Shown one piece after another: positions 1 to 5,239 of a stretch of DNA of 5,239 bases. The notes under the pieces were generated by a model. It ran no database searches. It had not been told where the DNA came from and was given only the letters and a program-made list of their open reading frames with translations. Each line of letters opens with the position of its first letter. Positions within the stretch are counted from its first letter, which is position 1. This stretch comes from Lachnospiraceae bacterium (lineage in GTDB: Bacteria > Bacillota > Clostridia > Lachnospirales > Lachnospiraceae): the NCBI GenBank assembly GCA_900755865.1, contig CAAEHZ010000502.1, positions 1-5,239 on the forward strand, read 5' to 3'. Both the position numbers and the translations under genes were made by a program.

Positions 1-1497
1 AATTGTGGTGCCTGTAAAGATTTCATCATTTACTACTACCTCTGCCTGCTTCTGAATATCCATCATCTGCTTTAACTGCTGCTGTCTGTCATTCAGCTTT
101 TCCAGCTCCGCAGATTTTTCCTGTACCAGCCCGGACACCGTCTTCATATATTTTAACTGGGCTTCATTATACTGGACGCCTTTTTTGAGTTTTTCCTTAA
201 AGTTTGTCAGGATTACCTCCGCGTCCTTCACTGTCTTTGTCGTTTCCTGAACCAGCTTCTGGATTCTGGTATACTGGGCTTTAATCAGAGGGTTGACACC
301 TACCTCAAGGATGGTAGTTGCCCCCATGCTCGCTCCGATACACTTTGCCGTAACTCTGCGGGCAGCCTGCACATATCCGCCTACAATCAGCCCCTTCTTT
401 CCGTCCACTGTTACCTCGCTTCCGGAAGAAACCTTGCTGTGCAAAATGGCATCCGCCTGTACATATCCTTCCGCAATTACTCTGGTATTTTCCAGAAATT
501 TTGCAATAATATTTCCACCGGCACGCAGCGTCCCCTTTGACATGCCGTTCATTCCCTTCGCAATAATAATATCTCCGCCGGCTACGATTTTCGCGCCCTC
601 TACCAGCCCGTTTACAATCACATTGCCGCCAGCCTTGACCTCAAAATTCTCCGCCACATCCCCGTTTACCTGAATACTTCCTTCAAATTCCAGGTTTCCG
701 GTGGATACGTCCACATTCTGTACCTCATAGACATCCGACACAAACACCTTGTCATCCACCAGTGCCACATGCCCGTCTACCTTGGAGGAAATTTCCCTCT
801 TATCCGCGGACAGCTCTATATTTCTGCCGAAACGCAATACCGCCGGCTTTGCCGCCCTCGGCCTGATGCTTCTTCCATATACATCAAAGCCCTCTGTTCC
901 GGGTATCTCTGGAATAATCCTCGCCAGCACATCCCCTTTTCTGCACTGATTGATAACCGTCAGATGAAAATAATCCACACTGCCGTCAGCCCGCAGTTCT
1001 GGATGCTTCTGCATATCTGTATCAAATAAATATTCTATTTTGGCATCCACCCCCGGAACAGGTTCCAGTCCCTTCGCTACAATCAAATCCGTGCAATAGC
1101 CGCCCTTAGACTCAAAATGATCCTGCAGCGTCTTTTCCTGTATGCCGTAAATAACCTTTTTAAACTGTAAATCCCGGATAAATTCCTCGTAACTCATCCG
1201 CTCACCGCAGCTGGAAGCAGCAAAAAAACGGGCCGTCACAAGCATTCCGTCCTCTGAAATCTTCAAATCATATGTTTCCGGTATCTTCGGACAATTTGTC
1301 CGTCCTAACTGATATACCGTGTCCTCACCATCCAACAGCAGCATTTCAAGTCTTTTTCTGTCGTAAGAAATCCCATAACTATCCAGATACCCGATTAATT
1401 CTCCCAGCCGGATATCCTCTCCCCCGTCCTGAGGTTTGTACAGGGCAAGCCCGGTTCCCGAGCCCACCTCAATCAGTTGAAAATATCCATTCTGCAT
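1..1497 (-). CDS. DUF342/FapA-like protein, C-terminal end outside window
   Basis: The frame opens at ATG 1497 (GGAG 8 nt upstream, at 1509-1506) and stays open for 499 codons to the left edge. Three parts are visible. Residues 1 to about 135 are a variable N-terminal part. About 140-235 is the conserved DUF342 (FapA) head, with PVPGVDAKIEY, DGSVDY, KGDVLARIIPEIPGTEGFDV and a closing DGHV. About 258-400 is a glycine-rich stretch of short beta-solenoid turns (for example AGGNVIVNG, AGGDIIIAKGM, AGGNIIAKF). About 402-485 is a charged, Gln/Lys/Glu-rich predicted coiled coil. The last visible residues (AEVVVNDEIFTGTTI) resemble the strand that re-enters the solenoid near the C-terminus of this family, so probably only a few tens of residues are missing. 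Vibrio FapA is a flagellar assembly protein with a role at the flagellated pole; in Firmicutes the function is not established. No signal peptide or membrane segment is seen. It lies 23 nt after sigD and is likely its co-transcribed neighbour. Confidence 0.9.
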   Translation of the reverse strand, partial: MQNGYFQLIEVGSGTGLALYKPQDGGEDIRLGELIGYLDSYGISYDRKRLEMLLLDGEDTVYQLGRTNCPKIPETYDLKISEDGMLVTARFFAASSCGERMSYEEFIRDLQFKKVIYGIQEKTLQDHFESKGGYCTDLIVAKGLEPVPGVDAKIEYLFDTDMQKHPELRADGSVDYFHLTVINQCRKGDVLARIIPEIPGTEGFDVYGRSIRPRAAKPAVLRFGRNIELSADKREISSKVDGHVALVDDKVFVSDVYEVQNVDVSTGNLEFEGSIQVNGDVAENFEVKAGGNVIVNGLVEGAKIVAGGDIIIAKGMNGMSKGTLRAGGNIIAKFLENTRVIAEGYVQADAILHSKVSSGSEVTVDGKKGLIVGGYVQAARRVTAKCIGASMGATTILEVGVNPLIKAQYTRIQKLVQETTKTVKDAEVILTNFKEKLKKGVQYNEAQLKYMKTVSGLVQEKSAELEKLNDRQQQLKQMMDIQKQAEVVVNDEIFTGTTI

Positions 1498-1505
1498 AGT
1501 CTGCT

Positions 1506-1509
1506 CTCC
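1506..1509 (-). promoter_or_regulatory. Ribosome binding site of the DUF342 gene
   Basis: GGAG on the minus strand lies 8 nt before the ATG at 1497, inside the 23-nt gap after the sigD stop (TAG, 1523-1521). It supports this start, and no better upstream start is available without overlapping sigD. Confidence 0.65.
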
Positions 1510-1520
1510 ATGTAAAATAA

Positions 1521-2294
1521 CTAGCTGTCTGTAAGTATCCCCATATAATTTCCCATTTTTGTCTTCATTTTCTGTAATGCCCTTGTATGAAGCTGGGAAA
1601 TTCTGGATTCCGACACCTCCAGAACACGACTGATTTCCTTCAGCGTCAAATCCTCATAATAGTACAACGTAATAACTTTTCTTTCCTTCTCTGTCAAAAG
1701 CTCCAGCGCCTCTCCAAGAACCTTTGTCAGCTCCGCTTTTTCCACCCGTTCCTCCGGAGCCTCAAAGCGCATGGCAGTATGGCTGCTGTAATCCTGTGAT
1801 ACATCACTACCCTGTTCCATATATTCATTCAGGGAAACAAGACCTGTAATCTTCATCTGCGACTGCCAGTCCAGATATTCCTCCTCTGTAATGCCCAGTC
1901 TTTTTGCAATTTCCTCATCCGATGCGGCATGCCCCGTTTCCTGCTCTGCTTCCCGGATGACGGTTTCTATTTTCTTCTGTTTCTGGCGTATGGTTCTTGG
2001 TATCCAGTCCATCTTCCGAATCTGATCCAGAATAGCCCCTCTGATTCTCAGGCTGGCATAAGTTTCAAATTTAACCTCCTTCAGGCAGTCAAACTTGTCG
2101 ATGGCATCAATCAGCCCGAAAATCCCGTAGCTTACCAAATCCTCATACTCCACATTATATCCCAGATACATACTGAGCCGCCCTGCAACTACTTTTACTA
2201 AAGGAGCATATTCCAGAATAATCTTTTCTCTGCTGTCAGGGGACTTCGTTCCAGCATATTCTTCTAACAGTTTTCTTCTGCCTGCTTCATCCAT
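1521..2294 (-). CDS. sigD: Motility RNA polymerase sigma factor, sigma-28 family (SigD/FliA/WhiG)
   Basis: This alternative sigma factor directs RNA polymerase to late flagellar promoters (flagellin, motor and chemotaxis genes). The product is 257 residues, the usual length for SigD/FliA. Region 2 spans about residues 25-100, with YAPLVKVVAGRL (29-40), DLVSYGIFGLIDAIDKFD (52-69) for core binding, and FETYASLRIRGAILDQIRK (76-94) followed by DWIPR (96-100) for -10 recognition. Region 3 spans about 105-150 (DEEIAKRLGITEEEY). Region 4 spans about 195-245 (LTEKERKVITLYYYEDLTLK, then a helix-turn-helix ending near SRISQLHTRAL) for -35 recognition. All regions are present. The start ATG at 2294 has AAGGGAG 8 nt upstream, and this site overlaps the stop codon of the preceding gene, suggesting tight translational linkage. 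In B. subtilis sigD also follows cheD, and its activity is held back by the anti-sigma factor FlgM; no flgM is seen here. Confidence 0.95.
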   Translation of the reverse strand: MDEAGRRKLLEEYAGTKSPDSREKIILEYAPLVKVVAGRLSMYLGYNVEYEDLVSYGIFGLIDAIDKFDCLKEVKFETYASLRIRGAILDQIRKMDWIPRTIRQKQKKIETVIREAEQETGHAASDEEIAKRLGITEEEYLDWQSQMKITGLVSLNEYMEQGSDVSQDYSSHTAMRFEAPEERVEKAELTKVLGEALELLTEKERKVITLYYYEDLTLKEISRVLEVSESRISQLHTRALQKMKTKMGNYMGILTDS

Positions 2295-2302
2295 TCAAAG
2301 TA

Positions 2303-2309
2303 CTCCCTT
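2303..2309 (-). promoter_or_regulatory. Ribosome binding site of sigD overlapping the upstream stop codon
   Basis: The minus strand reads TAAGGGAG, so the AAGGGAG ribosome binding site begins within the TAA stop (2310-2308) of the membrane protein gene. It lies 8 nt before the sigD ATG. Ribosomes ending on the upstream gene would sit over the sigD initiation region, which is compatible with translational coupling. Confidence 0.75.
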
Positions 2310-2607
2310 ACTGTTCATTCTGTGCGGCTTCGTCCTTCTCTGCCCCCGGGTCAGCCCCACCTTCCGCATTCTCCGCTTCCTTCTCGATAACCTCCCCTTC
2401 CTGCTTCCTGCGCTCCTCATTCTGCGCATCGAAACGGTTTAAGGTTCCTTCCAGAATACTTCCAAGAATCCAGAAGATTACCAGAGTAATCAGAAGTGCT
2501 GCCAGCTTTTCCTGCACTGTACAGTTTCTGATATAAGTAATCACGCTGACAACCGCTCCCGTTACCAGCATCATAACCAGTGGTATGTTTTTCCTGTTCA
2601 TAGGCAC
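2308..2607 (-). CDS. Small two-helix membrane protein of unknown function between cheD and sigD
   Basis: I do not recognise a named family. The 99-residue product has two hydrophobic segments, about residues 8-26 and 35-52, joined by a short loop (RNCTVQEK). A hydrophilic tail from about 57 to the end is rich in Glu, Ala, Gln and Gly, with about 14 acidic against 6 basic residues. Basic residues next to the helices (R5 and K6; R58, R66-K68) suggest by the positive-inside rule that both ends face the cytoplasm, making a membrane hairpin with an acidic cytoplasmic tail. No cleavable signal peptide is evident. The start is either GTG at 2607 (AGAGG, 5 nt spacing) or ATG at 2601 (AGAGG, 11 nt; the product would be 97 residues). 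Both are plausible. Its place in the operon, 30 nt after cheD and 13 nt before sigD, points to a motility-related role, but that is inference. It is a real gene: it has a ribosome binding site, fits the operon spacing and encodes a coherent membrane protein. Confidence 0.8.
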   Translation of the reverse strand: MPMNRKNIPLVMMLVTGAVVSVITYIRNCTVQEKLAALLITLVIFWILGSILEGTLNRFDAQNEERRKQEGEVIEKEAENAEGGADPGAEKDEAAQNEQ

Positions 2608-2612
2608 CCCAT

Positions 2613-2617
2613 CCTCT
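2613..2617 (-). promoter_or_regulatory. Ribosome binding site of the small membrane protein gene
   Basis: The minus strand has AGAGG, 5 nt before a GTG (2607) and 11 nt before an in-frame ATG (2601). The spacing slightly favours GTG and the codon favours ATG, so the site does not settle the start. Confidence 0.5.
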
Positions 2618-2637
2618 TTTCTTCCGATAATGGCTTT

Positions 2638-3126
2638 TCAGATAATGGTTTCCGACTTGCCCACAGCGCGGATATGGAAATCGCCGGTTTCCGGATAAAA
2701 TATAACCGTTCTTCCGTAGTTTGCCCCCGTATCCTCTGCCAGAATAGGAATATTCAGTTCTTTCAGTTTTGCCTTACTTGCCTCTACATTTCTCTCGCCA
2801 ATCTGTCCGACCCCGCTGGCTCCCTGGAAATTGAACATGGTAGCGCCGCCGGCAATCTTTGCCACCATACGGCTTCTCTTTGCCCCCAGAAGTTCCATCT
2901 GCCTTACCAGCTCCGTGATACCCGTATCCGCAAACTTGGCAATGTTCTGCTGTCCATTCCTGATTGCTGTACTGTCTGGCAGCATCACATGAGCCAACCC
3001 GCCAATTTTCGTCATGGGGTCCCTGATGGCAATTCCCACACACGAACCAAGCCCCAGGGTTGTAACTCCGTTGGGGCTGACGCATGTCTTCAAATCTGCC
3101 ATTCCTACTTTGATTATCTCACTCAT
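2638..3126 (-). CDS. cheD: Chemoreceptor glutamine deamidase CheD
   Basis: CheD converts specific glutamines of methyl-accepting chemoreceptors to glutamates (methylation sites) and is a partner of CheC in the adaptation loop. The product is 162 residues, the usual size. The family's papain-like catalytic set is visible: Thr23 and Cys29 in TLGLGSCVGIAI, and His46 in GLAHVMLP. These correspond to Thr21, Cys27 and His44 of Thermotoga CheD, shifted by two. Further conserved blocks are KIAGGATMF (90-98) and IGERNV (109-114). All key residues are present, so the enzyme should be active. The gene follows cheC after 47 nt, the widest gap here, and the only Shine-Dalgarno-like sequence is GAGAAG just 4 nt before the ATG, weaker than those of its neighbours. 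The long open frames on the opposite strand and in the second minus frame of this region are shadows of this gene. Confidence 0.96.
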   Translation of the reverse strand: MSEIIKVGMADLKTCVSPNGVTTLGLGSCVGIAIRDPMTKIGGLAHVMLPDSTAIRNGQQNIAKFADTGITELVRQMELLGAKRSRMVAKIAGGATMFNFQGASGVGQIGERNVEASKAKLKELNIPILAEDTGANYGRTVIFYPETGDFHIRAVGKSETII

Positions 3127-3173
3127 GTATCTTCTCGCTTCGTCCGTTTATTCCGCTTCTTTTACATTGCTTC

Positions 3174-3797
3174 TTACACAACAGGCAGTCCCAGAGAAGT
3201 CAAAATCTTCGCATAGGATTCCAAATCCGGTATCAGGATAAAATAACCGTCCAGTTCAATCTCATCATAAAACTGGGACTGAATCATCAGAATCTTATCT
3301 CCGAATATACCGAACTGAATTGCGGGAACACTCAGAATCGCACCCGCCATATCTACTGTAAGAGCCGGAGGTGTGGGATAAATCTTTAAGTTTGTCAAAG
3401 TAGACAGGGAATTTAAGTAGGCACCCGTTATGATATTGCCTACCTCCCGCATCGCGGAAAGTCCCATTTCTTCAAATTCCGTACCTTCAGGCAGCATTCC
3501 CATTGTAATTTTCTGAATCAGATGTCTGGCGCTGTCCTCCTGTACCATAAACATCATGCTTCCGGTAATGTCACCTTCTACCCCAAGCAGTACCCCCACC
3601 ATAATCTGTTCTTCGCCGCCAATCATATCTCCGACCTCGGAGAATTCCAGCAGCCTTACCTGCGGTACTTTCATATCAACCTTGCACTGTAACATCTGGG
3701 ACAATGCAGTCATGGCATTTCCCGCCCCGATATTTCCGATTTCCTTCAGGACATCATAATAATTCTCTGTTACCTGCTCTAAACTCATGTTTGCCAT
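3174..3797 (-). CDS. cheC: CheY-P phosphatase CheC
   Basis: CheC dephosphorylates CheY-P and, in Bacillus and Thermotoga, binds CheD and controls its receptor deamidase activity. The product is 207 residues, normal for full-length CheC. Both copies of the family active-site pattern (D/S-x3-E-x2-N-x22-P) are visible: D15, E19, N22, P45 in the first half and S114, E118, N121, P144 in the second. The two-fold internal symmetry (EIGNIGAGNAMTAL and EVGNIITGAYLNSL) is typical of CheC. It distinguishes CheC from the shorter CheX and from FliY, which carries an added C-terminal FliN domain absent here. Two active sites suggest a catalytically competent enzyme. The start ATG at 3797 is preceded by AAGGAAAGG with 9 nt spacing; a second ATG at 3788 would remove three residues. 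No signal peptide or membrane segment is seen, so the protein should be cytoplasmic. Confidence 0.96.
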   Translation of the reverse strand: MANMSLEQVTENYYDVLKEIGNIGAGNAMTALSQMLQCKVDMKVPQVRLLEFSEVGDMIGGEEQIMVGVLLGVEGDITGSMMFMVQEDSARHLIQKITMGMLPEGTEFEEMGLSAMREVGNIITGAYLNSLSTLTNLKIYPTPPALTVDMAGAILSVPAIQFGIFGDKILMIQSQFYDEIELDGYFILIPDLESYAKILTSLGLPVV

Positions 3798-3806
3798 AGA
3801 ACGTTA

Positions 3807-3815
3807 CCTTTCCTT
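3807..3815 (-). promoter_or_regulatory. Ribosome binding site of cheC
   Basis: The minus strand reads AAGGAAAGG, 9 nt before the ATG at 3797. This supports that ATG over the internal in-frame ATG at 3788. Confidence 0.7.
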
Positions 3816-3830
3816 CGTAAACAGTCCGTG

Positions 3831-4313
3831 TCAACCCTCTAATGAAATCGCGTTCAAATCAAACAGGGAAATCAAATCCCCATTATACTTTCCAACTGCA
3901 TTTATCAGGCTCTGGTTATCTTCCTTCGCATTGTAAGTAATCTTCTCAATTTCCCTGCTGGAAAGTGTAACAACTTCCTTTACTTCATCCACTATGAATC
4001 CAACATTGCCCTCCTGCTCCAGTTTCAGGACAATAATTCTGGTGGACTTTGTAATCACATCATCCTCCAGCCCCATTTTGCGGCGCATACTGATAACAGG
4101 AATGACTTCTCCACGCATGTTGATAACACCTTTTAAGAAAGAAGGCATCTTCGGGATACGGGTAATCTGCTGCATCCTTACAATATTATCAATATTGCGG
4201 ATATCAATGCCATACTGCTCGTTTCCAAGGCGGATGACAATATACTGAATGGTTTCAACAACTTCCTTGTCTTCCCCATCAAGTTCATTTTTAGCGATTG
4301 TACTAAGCTCCAT
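3831..4313 (-). CDS. cheW: Chemotaxis adaptor protein CheW
   Basis: CheW is a cytoplasmic scaffold that links chemoreceptors to the CheA P5 domain and lets receptors control the kinase. The product is 160 residues from the ATG at 4313. A CheW (SH3-like) domain spans about residues 20-155. The opening strand YIVIRLGNEQYGIDI lies at about 24-38, and the NMRGEVIPVI signature at 65-74 includes Arg67, which matches the conserved receptor/CheA-contacting region of the family. An acidic, probably flexible N-terminal tail of about 18 residues precedes the domain. The length is normal for CheW. An in-frame GTG at 4322 would add three residues but overlaps the ribosome binding site. A CheV-type receiver domain is absent, so this is CheW rather than CheV. 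The gene sits 18 nt after cheA and 33 nt before cheC. Confidence 0.95.
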   Translation of the reverse strand: MELSTIAKNELDGEDKEVVETIQYIVIRLGNEQYGIDIRNIDNIVRMQQITRIPKMPSFLKGVINMRGEVIPVISMRRKMGLEDDVITKSTRIIVLKLEQEGNVGFIVDEVKEVVTLSSREIEKITYNAKEDNQSLINAVGKYNGDLISLFDLNAISLEG

Positions 4314-4321
4314 ATCTTCCA

Positions 4322-4331
4322 CTCCCTTTCC
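4322..4331 (-). promoter_or_regulatory. Ribosome binding site deciding the cheW start
   Basis: On the minus strand the cheA-cheW gap reads GGAAAGGGAG and then 8 nt to an ATG at 4313. This is a strong Shine-Dalgarno sequence with ideal spacing. An in-frame GTG at 4322-4320 would overlap the GGGAG core and would depend on the weaker upstream AAGG. The ATG is therefore preferred. Confidence 0.75.
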
Positions 4332-5239
4332 TTAAATCAATGCATTGGTATCCAGAATCAAAGCAATTTCTCCATCGCCGAGAATTGTTGCTCCGCTGAT
4401 AAATCTACACTGTTTAATGTATTTTCCAAGAGTCTTGATGACAATTTCCTGCTGACCGATTAATTCATCAATCACCAGACCTGCCATCTTGTCGCCCTTC
4501 TTGACAATAACAACAATCAGATTGTCATCATCATTCCGCCTGCTCTCCACATCCAGCACTTCATTCAGACGGATTAAGGGGATAACATTGCCACGCAGAT
4601 TGATAACTTCCTTATTCTGTACCAGCTTGACATCCTTCGGTGAAATATCCTCCAGTGTCTGGATAGAGCCAAGGGAAATTGCATACTTCTCATCCCCTAC
4701 AACTACCATCAGAGCCTGAATAATAGCCAGTGTCAGAGGCAGTCTGATAGTCCAGGTGCTTCCTACGCCAAGCTTGGATTTTACTTCCACTTCACCGCTT
4801 AAGGATTCAATCTTTGACTTTACAACATCCAGGCCTACACCTCTTCCGGATACATCCGTTACTACCTTGGATGTGGAGAAGCTGGGCAGGAACAGCAGTC
4901 CGATGATTTCCTTGTCTGTCATCTTTGCTGCCTGTTCGGGAGTTATGATACCTCTCTCAATAGCCTTGTTTCTGACTTCTTCAATATCAATACCGTTACC
5001 GTCATCTCTTACCTCGATGACAACGTTATTTCCATCCTGATAAGCATCCAGGAAAATGGAACCTACGGGAGGCTTTCCCCGCTCAGCACGAACCTCTGCG
5101 GATTCCAGACCATGGTCAGCGGAATTTCTGAGCAGGTGCATCAGAGGGTCGCCGATTTCATCCACAACGGTACGGTCAAGCTCTGTTTCCTCACCTGTCA
5201 TGTACAGTTCCATCTTCTTGTCCAGCTTCTTGGACAGGT
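4332..5239 (-). CDS. cheA: Chemotaxis histidine kinase CheA, C-terminal part (5' end outside window)
   Basis: CheA is the cytoplasmic kinase that autophosphorylates in response to receptor/CheW input and passes phosphate to CheY and CheB. The frame stays open to the right edge, giving 301 visible residues; the eight residues before the first visible ATG (5213) are coding-like (LSKKLDKK), so that ATG is internal. Numbering from the edge: the N-box HLLRNSADHG is at 34-43, the G1 box DDGNG at 78-82, the F-box region LFLPSFST at 115-122, and the G2 box GRGVGLDVV at 131-139. Together these make a complete GHKL ATPase domain. From about residue 170 to the end lies the CheW-like P5 domain, with NLRGNVIPLI as its signature. 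The P1 phosphotransfer domain with the phosphorylated His, any P2, and most of P3 lie outside the window. All visible catalytic motifs are intact. The stop (TAA, 4334-4332) is 18 nt before the preferred cheW start. Confidence 0.97.
   Translation of the reverse strand, partial: LSKKLDKKMELYMTGEETELDRTVVDEIGDPLMHLLRNSADHGLESAEVRAERGKPPVGSIFLDAYQDGNNVVIEVRDDGNGIDIEEVRNKAIERGIITPEQAAKMTDKEIIGLLFLPSFSTSKVVTDVSGRGVGLDVVKSKIESLSGEVEVKSKLGVGSTWTIRLPLTLAIIQALMVVVGDEKYAISLGSIQTLEDISPKDVKLVQNKEVINLRGNVIPLIRLNEVLDVESRRNDDDNLIVVIVKKGDKMAGLVIDELIGQQEIVIKTLGKYIKQCRFISGATILGDGEIALILDTNALI

Larger units (their letters stand above)
1..5239 (-). other. 3' portion of a fla/che (flagellar-chemotaxis) operon
   Basis: Seven genes lie head to tail on the minus strand with gaps of about 13 to 47 nt, each gap carrying a purine-rich ribosome binding site. 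The order cheA, cheW, cheC, cheD, (small membrane gene), sigD is the conserved order at the distal end of Firmicutes fla/che operons. I found no GC-rich hairpin followed by a T run in any gap and no gap long enough for a well-separated promoter, so co-transcription from a promoter to the right of the window is inferred. The operon continues past both edges. Confidence 0.9.

Noticed and set aside
293..1499. Several plus-strand open frames opposite the DUF342 gene
   Set aside because: Their translations are rich in Pro, Ser, Thr and Phe, as expected from the complement of a coding frame, and the opposite strand carries a continuous conserved DUF342 frame.
2624..2630. Sigma-28-like -10 sequence CCGATAA on the plus strand in the gap after cheD
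   Set aside because: No TAAA-type -35 element is found at about 15 nt upstream, and it points against the operon into the antisense strand of cheD. It is likely chance.
2774..3085. Second minus-strand frame of 103 codons inside cheD
   Set aside because: It is an alternative reading frame of cheD with no ribosome binding site or recognisable domain.
3136..3159. Direct repeat GAAGCG (minus strand) in the cheC-cheD gap as a possible regulatory site
   Set aside because: Two six-base copies are too short and too likely by chance to call an operator, and no inverted symmetry or hairpin accompanies them.
2674..3216. Plus-strand open frame of 180 codons opposite cheD
   Set aside because: It lies antisense to a well-supported CheD with intact catalytic motifs, its translation is low-complexity without recognisable domains, and it runs past the cheD start into the cheC end. 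It is a shadow frame.
5211..5213. ATG at 5213 as the start of a short CheA-like protein
   Set aside because: The frame is open upstream to the window edge and the upstream residues fit the CheA dimerisation region, so this Met is internal to a full-length CheA.
1..5239. A previously undescribed system (defence, mobile element, CRISPR, RNA element) in the window
   Set aside because: All seven genes fit a conserved motility operon, the gaps are 13 to 47 nt, and no repeats, transposase, tRNA or structured RNA signals were seen. Only the small membrane protein lacks a known family.

Overview
The window is a single-direction stretch of a flagellar/chemotaxis (fla/che) operon. All genes are on the minus strand, so the operon reads from right to left. 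The order is cheA (3' part), cheW, cheC, cheD, a small membrane protein gene, the motility sigma factor gene (sigD/fliA/whiG family), and a DUF342/FapA-like gene that runs off the left edge. The order cheA-cheW-cheC-cheD-sigD matches the end of the Bacillus subtilis fla/che operon. The protein sequences, the extra small membrane gene before sigD and the DUF342 gene after it suggest a flagellated clostridial Firmicute, probably a gut Lachnospiraceae (Roseburia-like). That assignment rests on recalled family resemblance, not on a search.

Layout, in the direction of transcription. 5239-4332 is the C-terminal part of CheA: the end of the dimerisation helices, the whole ATPase domain and the P5 regulatory domain. 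4313-3831 is the CheW adaptor. 3797-3174 is the CheY-P phosphatase CheC, with both active-site motifs intact. 3126-2638 is the receptor deamidase CheD, with its Thr/Cys/His triad intact. 2607-2308 is an unrecognised 99-residue two-helix membrane protein with an acidic cytoplasmic tail. 2294-1521 is the sigma-28-type factor. 1497-1 is a DUF342/FapA-like protein of at least 499 residues, missing only its last part. Gaps between genes are 13-47 nt. They contain ribosome binding sites but no recognisable terminator or convincing promoter, so one polycistronic transcript is likely. No stretch above 300 bases lacks a gene.

How the genes work together. CheA and CheW form the receptor-coupled signalling core. 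CheA would phosphorylate CheY, encoded elsewhere. CheC removes the phosphate, and CheD modifies receptors and is known to bind CheC in related systems, giving a feedback adaptation loop. The sigma factor then turns on late flagellar genes such as flagellin and motor genes. The small membrane protein and the DUF342 protein are probably accessory motility factors. The window is mostly well understood. I see no mobile element, CRISPR, RNA gene or clearly new system, and the least explained item is the 99-residue membrane protein.
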